Source: CAYSRC01 sp964433495
GTDB lineage: Bacteria > Bacillota > Clostridia > Oscillospirales > Ruminococcaceae
Assembly (NCBI GenBank): GCA_964433495.1
Contig: CAYSRC010000021.1
Coordinates: forward strand, 1 to 37,655
Direction: 5' to 3'
Length of the DNA: 37,655 bases
Shown here: one piece after another, positions 1 through 7,339 of the stretch
Numbering within the stretch: position 1 is the first letter of the stretch
Layout of the letters: every line of letters begins with the position of its first letter
Translations under genes and position numbers: made by a program
The notes under the pieces: model-generated
The model's database searches: none
Told to the model about the DNA's origin: nothing
Seen by the model: only the letters and a program-made list of their open reading frames with translations

Positions 1-97
1 CGCCCTCCGCGTTGGCGATGACGACGGGCTCGCCGCCCTCCATGACCGCGACGCAGCTGTTTGTGGTACCGAGGTCTATGCCTATTATCTTGGACAT
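1..97 (-). CDS. dnaK: Molecular chaperone DnaK (Hsp70), N-terminal fragment
   Basis: Only the first 32 codons are in the window; the gene runs off the left edge. The translation begins MSKIIGIDLGTTNSCVAVME, the invariant Hsp70 start containing the phosphate-1 ATP-binding loop (IDLGTTNS) of the actin-like nucleotide-binding domain. The ATG at 95-97 is preceded by a GGAG Shine-Dalgarno site. DnaK is the cytosolic ATP-dependent chaperone that works with DnaJ and the exchange factor GrpE. It lies 63 bases after grpE on the same strand and is the third gene of hrcA-grpE-dnaK, so it should be under HrcA/CIRCE heat-shock control. The identification is certain even from this short piece. Confidence 0.97.
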   Translation of the reverse strand, partial: MSKIIGIDLGTTNSCVAVMEGGEPVVIANAEG

Positions 98-160
98 AAT
101 CGTTCACTCCTTTAAAAATAAACGGTGTATTGTTGTTTTTTATATATTCACGCCGGGCGC

Positions 161-844
161 CTATTCGGCGACCGCGACGATTGCGTGCCTTATCACCCGC
201 TCGCCGAGCTTGTAGCCCTTTTGAAGCACCTTTGTGACGGCGCCGCTCTCGAGCTCGCTCTCTTCGCGCGAGACCGCGTTGTGCAGCGCGGGGTCGAACA
301 TCCTGCCCTCTGCCTCGATCTCGGTGACGCCGATGTCGCCGAGGGATTTTTTGAACACCTCCGCCGTCATCTCGACGCCCTTTTTATACTCGGCGTCCGC
401 ACACTCGGCGCCGGCGGCCATCTCGAGCGTGTCGAGCGCGGGCAGCAGCTTTTCGAGCACCAGCGCCTCGCCGAGCGTCACCGCCGCGGCCTTTTCACGC
501 TCGGTGCGCTTGCGGTAGTTGTCGTACTCGGCCGCCGTGCGAAGCAGCCGGTCCTTGGTCTGCTCAAGCTCGCATGCGAGCCTTTTGCACTCATCCGGCT
601 CCTCGCCGCACTCGGGCGGCCGGTCGCCGTCGTCCCCGGCCCGCTCGCTCCCCTGTACGGGCTCGCAGCCGCACTGCCCGGCCCCGTCCGTTTTCTCTAT
701 CTCCCCCGAGTTGTCGATCCCTGCCGCACTCCCGATCTCGTCCGCCGTCTCACACGGGGCGTCCGCTTCGCACGGCCGCTCATTCTGCTCCTTATTCAAC
801 TCGTTCTCCTCCGGCGGCGCACCGCCCTTGTTCTTTTTATCCAT
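161..844 (-). CDS. grpE: Nucleotide exchange factor GrpE
   Basis: Encodes a 227-residue GrpE, the homodimeric exchange factor that releases ADP from DnaK. The first 80 or so residues are acidic and low-complexity (many Glu, Cys, Asp), followed by the long dimerising helix (about residues 85-150, with RTAAEYDNYRKRTEREK, the classic GrpE region) and a C-terminal beta domain ending in the family hallmark GRMFDPALHNAVSRE...VTKVLQKGYKLGERVIRHAIVAVAE. A GTG lies four codons upstream, but it overlaps the AAAGGAG ribosome binding site, so the ATG at 842-844 is the likely start. It begins 16 bases after hrcA. The N-terminal tail has several Cys residues, which is unusual for GrpE tails; the core is standard. 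Confidence 0.96.
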   Translation of the reverse strand: MDKKNKGGAPPEENELNKEQNERPCEADAPCETADEIGSAAGIDNSGEIEKTDGAGQCGCEPVQGSERAGDDGDRPPECGEEPDECKRLACELEQTKDRLLRTAAEYDNYRKRTEREKAAAVTLGEALVLEKLLPALDTLEMAAGAECADAEYKKGVEMTAEVFKKSLGDIGVTEIEAEGRMFDPALHNAVSREESELESGAVTKVLQKGYKLGERVIRHAIVAVAE

Positions 845-860
845 ATTTCTATCCACTCCT

Positions 861-1880
861 TTACACGGGACTTGTGAGGTTGTCGCTTAAACAGTCGCGG
901 AACAGGCTCAGCCGCGGGATCACCCTGCGGTAGTTCATCCGCACCGGCCCCGCCACTGCGACGGCGCCGTACCGCCCGCCCGCGGCGCGATACCGCGCGA
1001 CCACCATGCTCAGCGCGCCCGACCCCAGCGCACCGGGTCCCTCGCCGATAAACACCTTGAGCGGTTCTGACCCGCCGAGCGTGTACTCGAGCGAGCGGCT
1101 GTCCGAAAACAGCTCGAGCATCTCGCCGATGTGCCCGTCGAGCTCGTGATATCTGAGCAGCTTTTGCTGCCCGTCGGTGTACATCCTCGTCTCGGACGCG
1201 CTTCTGACGATTGCGCCCGCCGCCTTCACGATGGGCTCGATGCCCTCGGCGGCCTCGCCGAGCTCGCGGCAAACGGCCGTCAGCCTCTTTTCGTCGATGT
1301 CCTCGGACGAGACAAACACAAGGCGCGCGTTCAGCAGATTCTTCACCGCCGAGAGGTCGGCGTCGGACAGCTCGCGCTCAGTGCGGCACACCCTTGTTCT
1401 GACGCCGCCCACGCTTGACACCGCGAGCACCGCGACGTTAAAGCGCCCGGTTCTGAGCACCTCAAAGTGGGTGACCTTCACGTCCCCGCCGCGCGGCGTC
1501 GTCGCGATCGCGGCAAAGCCCGTTATCTCGGACAGCAGGTGCGCCGCCTCCTCGGCGGCCCTGTCGGGGTCGCTGTCCATCCCGGCCACCGCGCTGCGGA
1601 TGCGCCCCTCCTCCTCGCAGTCGGGCGCGTCGTCCTTGAGCAGGTTTTCGACATAATAGCGGTAGCCCATCACCGAGGGCACCCGTCCCGCCGACGTGTG
1701 GGGCTGCTCAAGCAGACCCAGCGACGTCAGCGCCGCCATCTCGTTTCGCAGCGTCGCCGACGAAACCGAAAACTCGTCGATGACGCTTCCCAAAAATCTT
1801 GACCCGACGGGGTCGCCCGAGCCCGAGTAAAGACCGATTATCTTTTCAAGGATCAGTCTCTGTCGTCTGCTGATGTCCAT
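861..1880 (-). CDS. hrcA: Heat-inducible transcription repressor HrcA
   Basis: 339 residues, the normal length for HrcA. The N-terminal winged helix-turn-helix is clear (RRQRLILEKIIGLYSGSGDPVGS, then SSATLRNEMAALTSLGLLEQPHTSAGRVPS, about residues 5-70), followed by the GAF-like dimerisation domain and the C-terminal region with the conserved IGEGPGALGSGALSMVVARYRAAGGRYGAVAVAGPVRMNYRRVI segment. HrcA binds the CIRCE inverted repeat to repress class I heat-shock genes and is folded with the help of GroEL. The ATG at 1878-1880 follows an AAAGGAG site at 7 bases. The gene is first in hrcA-grpE-dnaK, and a CIRCE element lies directly upstream, so it represses its own operon. Confidence 0.97.
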   Translation of the reverse strand: MDISRRQRLILEKIIGLYSGSGDPVGSRFLGSVIDEFSVSSATLRNEMAALTSLGLLEQPHTSAGRVPSVMGYRYYVENLLKDDAPDCEEEGRIRSAVAGMDSDPDRAAEEAAHLLSEITGFAAIATTPRGGDVKVTHFEVLRTGRFNVAVLAVSSVGGVRTRVCRTERELSDADLSAVKNLLNARLVFVSSEDIDEKRLTAVCRELGEAAEGIEPIVKAAGAIVRSASETRMYTDGQQKLLRYHELDGHIGEMLELFSDSRSLEYTLGGSEPLKVFIGEGPGALGSGALSMVVARYRAAGGRYGAVAVAGPVRMNYRRVIPRLSLFRDCLSDNLTSPV

Positions 1881-1901
1881 GGGCGGCTCCTTTCGGGGTT
1901 A

Positions 1902-1928
1902 TTAGCACTCACTGTGTTCGAGTGCTAA
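1902..1928 (-). promoter_or_regulatory. CIRCE operator (HrcA binding site)
   Basis: A perfect TTAGCACTC-N9-GAGTGCTAA inverted repeat, the textbook CIRCE sequence with its 9-base spacer. It lies between the hrcA promoter and the hrcA start codon, where HrcA binding would block transcription initiation or early elongation. Confidence 0.98.
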
Positions 1929-1932
1929 TAAT

Positions 1933-1960
1933 ATAATACACCTTTTTCTCTCAATGTCAA
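1933..1960 (-). promoter_or_regulatory. Sigma-A promoter of hrcA-grpE-dnaK
   Basis: Reading the minus strand, a perfect -35 TTGACA (1955-1960) is separated by 16 bases from TATTAT (1933-1938). The CIRCE operator begins just downstream, the usual arrangement in Gram-positive hrcA operons. Confidence 0.85.
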
Positions 1961-2084
1961 CACCTAATCAAAAAATTTTGCAAAGGCGGACACGCGCGGC
2001 TATAATATCTTTAGTATTCTAATATTTAATGTCTTTAACAGGGACGGGCAGCGCCCCGCCCGCGGGCGTGTAGGACAGATGCAA

Positions 2085-2400
2085 GGGAAGCTTTTATTAA
2101 AGAGTTCGCTGCAATCCTCAGAGCGTTACGTCCTTGCCCTTAAGGCTCCCTTGCCACGCGGCCGGCCGTAATTTCTACGACGGCCGAAAGAGTTCACATA
2201 CGCTCGTGAATTCAGCCGAGCGTAAAAAAGTACGACACTCGGCACGCCCCGCGAGAGTATGCGGGGTGTGCCGCATGTCCGTACCTTTAACATGCGGCCG
2301 ACTCGCGGGATTGTGCGAGCCGTGTCAGCGTAGGCTGACAGAGGGGTTGTTTGAGGAAATCTTATCTCTTGAAAAGACTTCTTGCTGCAATCCCGGTATG
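2085..2400. repeat. Mosaic hairpin repeat block 1
   Basis: This fills the hrcA-hemW intergenic gap. It carries alternating hairpins: CGGCCGT/ACGGCCG (2163-2186), TTCAC/GTGAA (2193-2210), CCGAGCGT/ACACTCGG (2216-2242, one mismatch), CCCCGC/GCGGGG (2247-2266), GCCGCATGT/ACATGCGGC (2270-2298) and CTCGC/GCGAG (2302-2319). A TGTCAGCG...GAGGGGTTG segment and an element ending in CAATCCC near 2394 follow. The same order of modules recurs at 7741-8000 with different stem sequences. Open frames across it are not believable genes. Function is unknown; it looks like a MITE/REP-like mobile or structured element. Confidence 0.8.
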
Positions 2401-2572
2401 CTGCTTGCAATCCCCCGCCGCTTTGCTGCCTTCGTTCGCCGGCGGCATCGGCGGCCCGGGGCCCGACCCCGCACAACGTATCGACATACACATCCATACC
2501 ATTATTATTGATTTTTTCGGGCGATATACTCTTGCCCGCGGACACACAAAACCGGCGATAGGGGGGACGACC

Positions 2573-3682
2573 GTGCGCGCCGGAATCTACATCCACATCC
2601 CGTTCTGTCTGCGAAAATGCCCCTACTGTGACTTTTACTCGATGCCCTTCGATCGCGAAGCCGCCGAGCGGTATGTCGGCGCGGTGATAAGATCATTTGA
2701 CCTCTTTCCGGCGCTGCGGTGCGACACCCTCTATCTCGGCGGCGGCACGCCTTCCCTGCTCGAGCCGCGCTCGGTCGAAAAAATCGTGGACGCCGCGGCG
2801 CGCCGATTCGGCCTTGACGCCTCGAGCGAAATCACCCTCGAGCTCAACCCCGCAACCGCGGACGCACAAGGGCTGCGAGACTTTAAAAGCGCAGGGATAA
2901 ACCGCCTGTCGGTCGGCGTGCAGAGCCTCGACGACCGGGTGCTCGCGCTCTCGGGCCGCCTGCACAGGGCGGCGGACGCCGTCAACACCCTCGAACAGGC
3001 GCATGCGGCGGGCTTTTGCAACCTCAGCGCCGATATTATCCTCGGGCTGCCGTCGGACGACGGCAGGGCGCTCGCAGCGACTGTCAAGCGGCTCGTCGCG
3101 CTGCCCCTCACCCACCTGTCCGCCTACATGCTTAAGGTTGCCGAGGGAACGCCGTTCGCCGAAAAGCTTCCCGCGCCCTGCGCCGACGACGACACGGCCG
3201 CCGACCTGTACAACCTGTGCTGCGACATCCTCGAGGGGGCGGGCTTTGACCGCTATGAGATCTCAAACTTCGCCAAAAAGGGGTTTGAGAGCCGCCACAA
3301 CCTCAAATATTGGCTCGGCGGCGACTACATCGGCACGGGGGCCGCGGCGCACGGGTGCATCGGAGGCGAGCGGTACAGCTTCCTGCGCGACGCTCGGGCG
3401 TTCGTCGAGACCTTCCTCGGCGGCAAAACGCCCGTTTCGGCGATAGCCTCGCGAGAGGGCTCTGCGGACGCCGAGGACATGATCATGCTGCGGCTGCGCA
3501 CCGCGCGCGGCCTCGACCTCGACGAACTGAGACGCCGGTACGGCGTGGCCTTTGGCGGGCAAAAAAAGCGGTACCTCGAGCGGTGCGTGCGCGGCGGCTT
3601 CGCCGAGCTCGACGGCACGGTGCTGCGGCTCACCCGCCGCGGCGTGCTCGTCTCAAACGAGATCCTCTCCCACCTGATATAG
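2573..3682 (+). CDS. hemW: Radical SAM heme chaperone HemW (coproporphyrinogen III oxidase-like)
   Basis: 369 residues. The radical SAM cluster motif CxxxCxxC is at Cys12, Cys16 and Cys19 (FCLRKCPYCDFYS), followed by LYLGGGTPSLLE, ITLELNPAT, INRLSVGVQSLDD and ADIILGLPSDD, all typical of the HemN/HemW family. The residue two after the third Cys is Phe rather than the fourth Cys of true oxygen-independent coproporphyrinogen dehydrogenase, and the protein is short, so HemW, a heme-binding chaperone for heme insertion, is the better name. The frame stays open back to 2351 through repeat DNA, but the conserved start (RAGIYIHIPFC) and a GGGGGG site point to the GTG at 2573. In many Bacillota hemW precedes hrcA on the same strand; here the two are divergent. 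Confidence 0.9.
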   Translation: MRAGIYIHIPFCLRKCPYCDFYSMPFDREAAERYVGAVIRSFDLFPALRCDTLYLGGGTPSLLEPRSVEKIVDAAARRFGLDASSEITLELNPATADAQGLRDFKSAGINRLSVGVQSLDDRVLALSGRLHRAADAVNTLEQAHAAGFCNLSADIILGLPSDDGRALAATVKRLVALPLTHLSAYMLKVAEGTPFAEKLPAPCADDDTAADLYNLCCDILEGAGFDRYEISNFAKKGFESRHNLKYWLGGDYIGTGAAAHGCIGGERYSFLRDARAFVETFLGGKTPVSAIASREGSADAEDMIMLRLRTARGLDLDELRRRYGVAFGGQKKRYLERCVRGGFAELDGTVLRLTRRGVLVSNEILSHLI

Positions 3683-3857
3683 CGCCCAAAAAGGTTTACC
3701 CGAGCGCACGTGACCGGGGGGCTGCGCGAGTTCTTCCCCGCCCGACATGCCGAATCCGTTTCGCTCGCATTTAATAAAGCCCATGCAGAAAGGAAAAGCG
3801 GCCCGCCGGGGCCCCTTTCCCTCCCGAAAGCGGGGGCACGGCGGCAGACCCCCCGAC

Positions 3858-3908
3858 AAAAAAAGCACGCCCCGACCCCCATGCACAGCGGGGACAGGGC
3901 GCGCTTTT
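3858..3908 (-). terminator. Intrinsic terminator of the deoD cluster (possibly bidirectional)
   Basis: On the minus strand a GC-rich stem (AGCGCGCCC...GGGGCGTGC, with small mismatches) is followed by seven T. On the plus strand the same stem ends in TTTTCT, so it may also end hemW transcripts. It lies 47 bases past the stop of the last deoD gene. Confidence 0.75.
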
Positions 3909-3954
3909 CTGTCTGCGGTTTAAATCCGCCTGTCTTTGTGCGGCAAAAGCGCCG

Positions 3955-4668
3955 TCAGATGTGCTCGATAACGGTGTCGAGCGCGATCTCGATCATGTCG
4001 GTGAGCGAGCGCTCGCGCTCCTCGACCGTCATAATTTTGGAGTTTTTCTTGCTGTCGCTGACGGTCGCCATGCACAGCGCCTTGACGCCGCAGCGATGGG
4101 CAGCCGTGTAGAGCCCCGCGCCCTCCATCTCGACGCCCACGACGCCGTATTTGTAGAAGAGCGGATAACGCGGGTCGCTCTCGAGCGGGTAGAACATGTC
4201 GGTCGACACGACGTTGCCGACGGTGACCGTCTTGCCCAGCGCCTTTGCGTTTTTGTACGCCGAGCGCAGCAGGTCAAAATCGCTTATACAGGCATAGTTG
4301 CCCGGGAATATCCTGCGGTTGATGTCGCTCGTGGTGCAGCAGCCCTCGGCGAGGATGACGTGCCCGAGCGGAAAGTCGTGCGGCCCCGCGCCCGCCGTGC
4401 CGATGCGTATCGCCACCTTGACGCCGTACTGCGTGAAGAGCTCGTTTGCGTAGATGGAGATGGACGGGATGCCCATGCCGGTGCCCATCACCGACACGCG
4501 CTTGCCCTTGTAGCCTCCCGTGAAGCCGAGGATGCCCCTGACATTGTTGAAGCACACGGGGTTTTCAAAAAAGGTCTGTGCGATAAACTGCGCGCGCTTG
4601 GGGTCGCCGGGAAGCAGTATCCCCTCGGCGACGTCGCCCTGTTTTGCGCTTATATGCGGTGTTGCCAT
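3955..4668 (-). CDS. deoD: Purine nucleoside phosphorylase, DeoD type (paralogue 1)
   Basis: 237 residues, the standard DeoD (hexameric PNP) length. It catalyses phosphorolysis of purine (deoxy)ribonucleosides to base plus (deoxy)ribose-1-phosphate in salvage. Visible family motifs: ATPHISAKQGD, LLPGDPKRAQFIA (phosphate-binding Arg), FNNVRG, MGTGMGIPSISIYANEL, VEMEGAGLYT (ribose-binding MetGlu) and VSD with the catalytic Asp, then EERERSL with the conserved Arg. The phosphate-site Ser of the E. coli enzyme (RVGSCG) is Thr here (RIGTAG). The ATG follows AAGGAG. It is the last of three tandem deoD genes, separated from the second by 468 bases, so it may have its own promoter. Substrate range cannot be told from sequence. 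Confidence 0.93.
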   Translation of the reverse strand: MATPHISAKQGDVAEGILLPGDPKRAQFIAQTFFENPVCFNNVRGILGFTGGYKGKRVSVMGTGMGIPSISIYANELFTQYGVKVAIRIGTAGAGPHDFPLGHVILAEGCCTTSDINRRIFPGNYACISDFDLLRSAYKNAKALGKTVTVGNVVSTDMFYPLESDPRYPLFYKYGVVGVEMEGAGLYTAAHRCGVKALCMATVSDSKKNSKIMTVEERERSLTDMIEIALDTVIEHI

Positions 4669-5136
4669 ATCTTGCAGCTCCTTGATAGGGCGCTTGCGCC
4701 CTTGATTTGCGGTGGTGCGGCGGGTTTTAAAGACGCGCGGCGTTTGCTTGAAGACCCCTTTGCGCGGCGGAATGCGTGCAGACGCCGCCCGGCCCCGCCC
4801 GCGTGCACCGATCCTGCGGCTGCCGGCCCGCTGCCCGCCGTTTTGGGGCGGTCGGTTTTGCGCCGCTGCGGGGGTGCGGCGAAAGAGCGCCGTGCCGCCT
4901 GCTCCGCTCCGTCAAAGCGGAAAAGCGGCGTCTCCCAAAATGAGAGCGGGCGCATCTCAAGCAAACCACACAGCCTATACGATGCGCGGCGGGCGCGTGC
5001 GCGCCCGCCGCAGCGTTGCGTCAAGGTGTTTTCTTTGCCTGTCGCGCGGGGCAAGGCAACCGTGCATGGGCCTTTCGCCCGTCGGGTGCGCCTGCCCCCG
5101 GACGGAGCAAACCCGTCGCCCGTTTTTCAGCCCGCC
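4669..5136. other. Non-coding spacer between deoD paralogues 1 and 2
   Basis: No convincing gene on either strand; the open frames here are compositionally driven. It contains a GC-rich perfect palindrome (CGGCGGGCGCG/CGCGCCCGCCG near 4986-5010) without a T-tract, so it is not a standard terminator but could still impede transcription between the two deoD genes. No purine riboswitch-like core was recognised. Confidence 0.5.
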
Positions 5137-5850
5137 TTACGCGGTAAACTCGATAACGGTGTCGAGCGCCAAGGTGATCATCTCGTCGAGAGACCTCTCG
5201 CGCTCCTCGCTCGTGAGCTCGGTCTTGAGCTTCGCACCGTCGCTGACGGAGCAGATGCACAGCGCGCGGCATTTGTACTTCGCCGCGATCGTGTAGAGGG
5301 CCGCGCCCTCCATCTCGGCGCCGAGGACGCCGTACTTGACCCAGTTCTCCATGCCGGGCGCCGCCTCGCCGTAGAACATGTCGCTCGACTTGACAAGGCC
5401 GACAAACGTCTTGGTCCCGCGCGCGGTCGCCTTCTCATAGGCGGTGTTGAGCAGGTCAAAGTCGGCTATAGGGGCATAGTCGCCCGGGAAGATGTGGCGC
5501 AAAAAGCCGCTGTCGGTGCAGCAGCCCTCGGCGAGGATGATGTCCTTGAGGCCGATCTCCTCGCGGAATGAACCGCAGGTGCCGACGCGGATGAGGTTCT
5601 TGACGCCGTAGAACTTGACGAGCTCGGTGGCGTAGATGGATATCGAGGGGATGCCCATGCCGGTGCCCATGACCGAGACCCTCTTGCCCTTGTACATGCC
5701 GGTGTAGCCGAGGATGCCGCGGACGTCGTTGAACAGCACGGGGTTCTCAAAGAATTTCTCGGCGATATATTTTGCGCGAAGCGGGTCGCCGGGCAGCAGG
5801 ATGCTCTCGGCTATCTCACCCATCTGTGCTTTAATGTGCGGAGTGCTCAT
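5137..5850 (-). CDS. deoD: Purine nucleoside phosphorylase, DeoD type (paralogue 2)
   Basis: 237 residues with the full DeoD motif set: STPHIKAQMGE, LLPGDPLRAKYIA, FNDVRG, MGTGMGIPSISIYATEL, RVGTCGS, AEMEGAALYT, VSD and EERERSL. The catalytic Asp and phosphate-binding Arg residues are present; the E. coli phosphate-site Ser is again Thr. The ATG follows GGGAGG at 9 bases. It starts 20 bases after deoD paralogue 3 and is surely co-transcribed with it. It differs from its neighbours mainly in the middle of the protein and in the segment after VSD, the part that closes over the active site, suggesting a different substrate preference rather than a fresh duplication. Confidence 0.93.
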   Translation of the reverse strand: MSTPHIKAQMGEIAESILLPGDPLRAKYIAEKFFENPVLFNDVRGILGYTGMYKGKRVSVMGTGMGIPSISIYATELVKFYGVKNLIRVGTCGSFREEIGLKDIILAEGCCTDSGFLRHIFPGDYAPIADFDLLNTAYEKATARGTKTFVGLVKSSDMFYGEAAPGMENWVKYGVLGAEMEGAALYTIAAKYKCRALCICSVSDGAKLKTELTSEERERSLDEMITLALDTVIEFTA

Positions 5851-5870
5851 GGTTGTTTTCCTCCCTTTCG

Positions 5871-6584
5871 TTATACGAACTCGCAGACGGTCTCGAGCGC
5901 GATCTTTATCATGTTGTCGAGGGTGTTCTGACGCTCCTCGGGGGTCATGTTGCCGTCCTCTTCAAAAGAGCTGTCGGAAACGGTGACCATCGCGAGCGCG
6001 CGGGCGTTGTATTTCTTTGCAAAGGTAAGCAGGGCCGCGGCCTCCATCTCGCCGCCGAGCACGCCGTACTTCTGCCACAGGTTGCCGCCTGTCGCCTCCT
6101 CCTCGCCGTAGAACATGTCGCCCGACATGACGTTGCCGACCCAGGTCTTGATGCCGAGCTCCTTCGACTTTTTGACAGCGGTGCGAAGAAGGTCAAAGTC
6201 GGAAAGCGGGCAGTAGGTGCCGGGAAAGACGTTGTGGTTGAAGTCGTTGTCGGTGCACGCGCCCTGGGCGATGATGATGTCCCTCATGCGGATCTCGGGG
6301 TTCATCGAGCCGCAGGTGCCGATGCGGATGAGGTTCTCAACGCCGTAGTCGCGCATGAGCTCGTTGATGTAGATGGATATCGAGGGGATGCCCATGCCGG
6401 TGCCCATGGCCGAGACCCTCTTGCCCTTGTACGTTCCCGTGAAGCCGAGCATGCCTCTTACGTTGTTGAAGCACACGGGGTTTTCAAGGAAGTTCTTGGC
6501 AATGTATTCCGCCCTGCGCGGGTCTCCCGGGAGAAGAATGCCCTTGGCGATATCCCCCGGCTTTGCGCCGATGTGAGTGCTCAT
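5871..6584 (-). CDS. deoD: Purine nucleoside phosphorylase, DeoD type (paralogue 3, first gene of the operon)
   Basis: 237 residues from the ATG at 6582-6584, which has a strong AAGGAGG site; the frame is open further upstream, but that part lies beyond the ribosome site and promoter. Motifs: STHIGAKPGD, LLPGDPRRAEYIA, FNNVRG, MGTGMGIPSISIYINEL, RIGTCGS, GGEMEAAALLT and VSD...EERQNTL. The usual Val before the MetGlu ribose-binding pair is Gly here, and the post-VSD loop is acidic (SSFEEDGN), so this copy is the most divergent at the active site. It lies behind a consensus promoter at 6633-6661 and heads a three-deoD unit. Its start is divergent from the DUF4358 lipoprotein gene. Confidence 0.93.
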   Translation of the reverse strand: MSTHIGAKPGDIAKGILLPGDPRRAEYIAKNFLENPVCFNNVRGMLGFTGTYKGKRVSAMGTGMGIPSISIYINELMRDYGVENLIRIGTCGSMNPEIRMRDIIIAQGACTDNDFNHNVFPGTYCPLSDFDLLRTAVKKSKELGIKTWVGNVMSGDMFYGEEEATGGNLWQKYGVLGGEMEAAALLTFAKKYNARALAMVTVSDSSFEEDGNMTPEERQNTLDNMIKIALETVCEFV

Positions 6585-6632
6585 AGAAAAGTGCCTCCTT
6601 TGCTGTGGTAAAAGTTTTGAAAACCTGTTATA

Positions 6633-6661
6633 ATTATAAACCAAGCAGGATTTTTTTGCAA
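6633..6661 (-). promoter_or_regulatory. Sigma-A promoter of the deoD cluster
   Basis: On the minus strand TTGCAA (6656-6661), 17 bases, then a perfect TATAAT (6633-6638). The -10 lies in a palindromic TTATAATTATAA, so a weaker -10 also exists on the plus strand toward the DUF4358 gene, but no matching -35 is seen there. Confidence 0.75.
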
Positions 6662-6721
6662 CAAAACAGCCAATAATCTGCACCGATATTGTATGCAAAA
6701 CATTTTTTAAGGAGATATACC

Positions 6722-7204
6722 ATGAAAAAGTTTACGACAGCTTTGATTCTTGTCCTCGCGGCGTTGCTCACTCTGTGCGGGTGCTCGGGCGGGGGCAGCC
6801 TGCCCGCGGGCATCGACCTCGCCGCGGCGCACAACGCCATCGCGGGGCTCGACGTCCTGCCCTACGGCGAAGCGCCCGCCGAGGAGATCATGAAGGACAT
6901 CTTCGGGGTCGACCCCGCCCTCATCAAGGAGTCGGACATCTTCGTCCCGTCGATGAACGTGACCGCCACAACCTACTGGATCGTGCTCGCGAAGGACGGC
7001 GAGAAGGATACGCTCAAGGCGCAGATCGACGCCTATTTCGAGACCCAGCAGGAGATGTGGAGCACCTATCTCCCCGAGCAGTACGACATCATCAAGGGCG
7101 TCGAGTACCGCGAGATCGAGACGCAGAAGGGCACCTATCTCGTCTATGCCGCCACGGTGGACAACGCGGCGGTGATGGCAGCCGTCGACGGCGCCGTCGA
7201 ATAG
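6722..7204 (+). CDS. DUF4358 family lipoprotein
   Basis: 160 residues. It starts with a lipoprotein signal peptide (MKKFTTALILVLAALLTLCGC, lipobox Cys about 21) followed by a Gly/Ser linker and a small globular domain: a segment around EEIMKDIFGVDPALIKESDIF, then a strand-rich part with a basic/acidic helix (KDTLKAQIDAYFETQQ), and YxxxQYxxIKG...GTYLVYAATVDN. This pattern matches the DUF4358 family of Clostridia, whose function is unknown; it should be anchored on the outer face of the membrane. The ATG follows AAGGAGATATACC. It stands alone between the divergent deoD cluster and a large repeat block; no operon partner is visible. Confidence 0.75.
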   Translation: MKKFTTALILVLAALLTLCGCSGGGSLPAGIDLAAAHNAIAGLDVLPYGEAPAEEIMKDIFGVDPALIKESDIFVPSMNVTATTYWIVLAKDGEKDTLKAQIDAYFETQQEMWSTYLPEQYDIIKGVEYREIETQKGTYLVYAATVDNAAVMAAVDGAVE

Positions 7205-7339
7205 CCCGTCGGGGACGAACAGACGCCGGGATAAAGCGGCTCGGGCCCCGCGCGGCGGAGGGGACAGGTGCAGGTTTTAAGGTTTGCTGTATCCAAAGCG
7301 CCCTACCGCGCGTAAGCGGAACCCGAAGGACAGGTGTAA

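Noticed and set aside
2134..2511. Open frames inside repeat block 1, including the upstream extension of hemW
   Set aside because: They consist of hairpin repeat sequence shared with other intergenic blocks; the conserved HemW start lies later.
3961..5571. Long plus-strand open frame of 536 codons
   Set aside because: It runs antisense across deoD paralogues 1 and 2, with the low-complexity His/Arg/Val/Asp-rich translation typical of frames opposite high-GC genes. The deoD genes are certain.
6585..6721. Purine riboswitch between deoD and the DUF4358 gene
   Set aside because: The leader after the deoD promoter is only about 45 bases, too short for the aptamer, and no conserved loop pairs are present.
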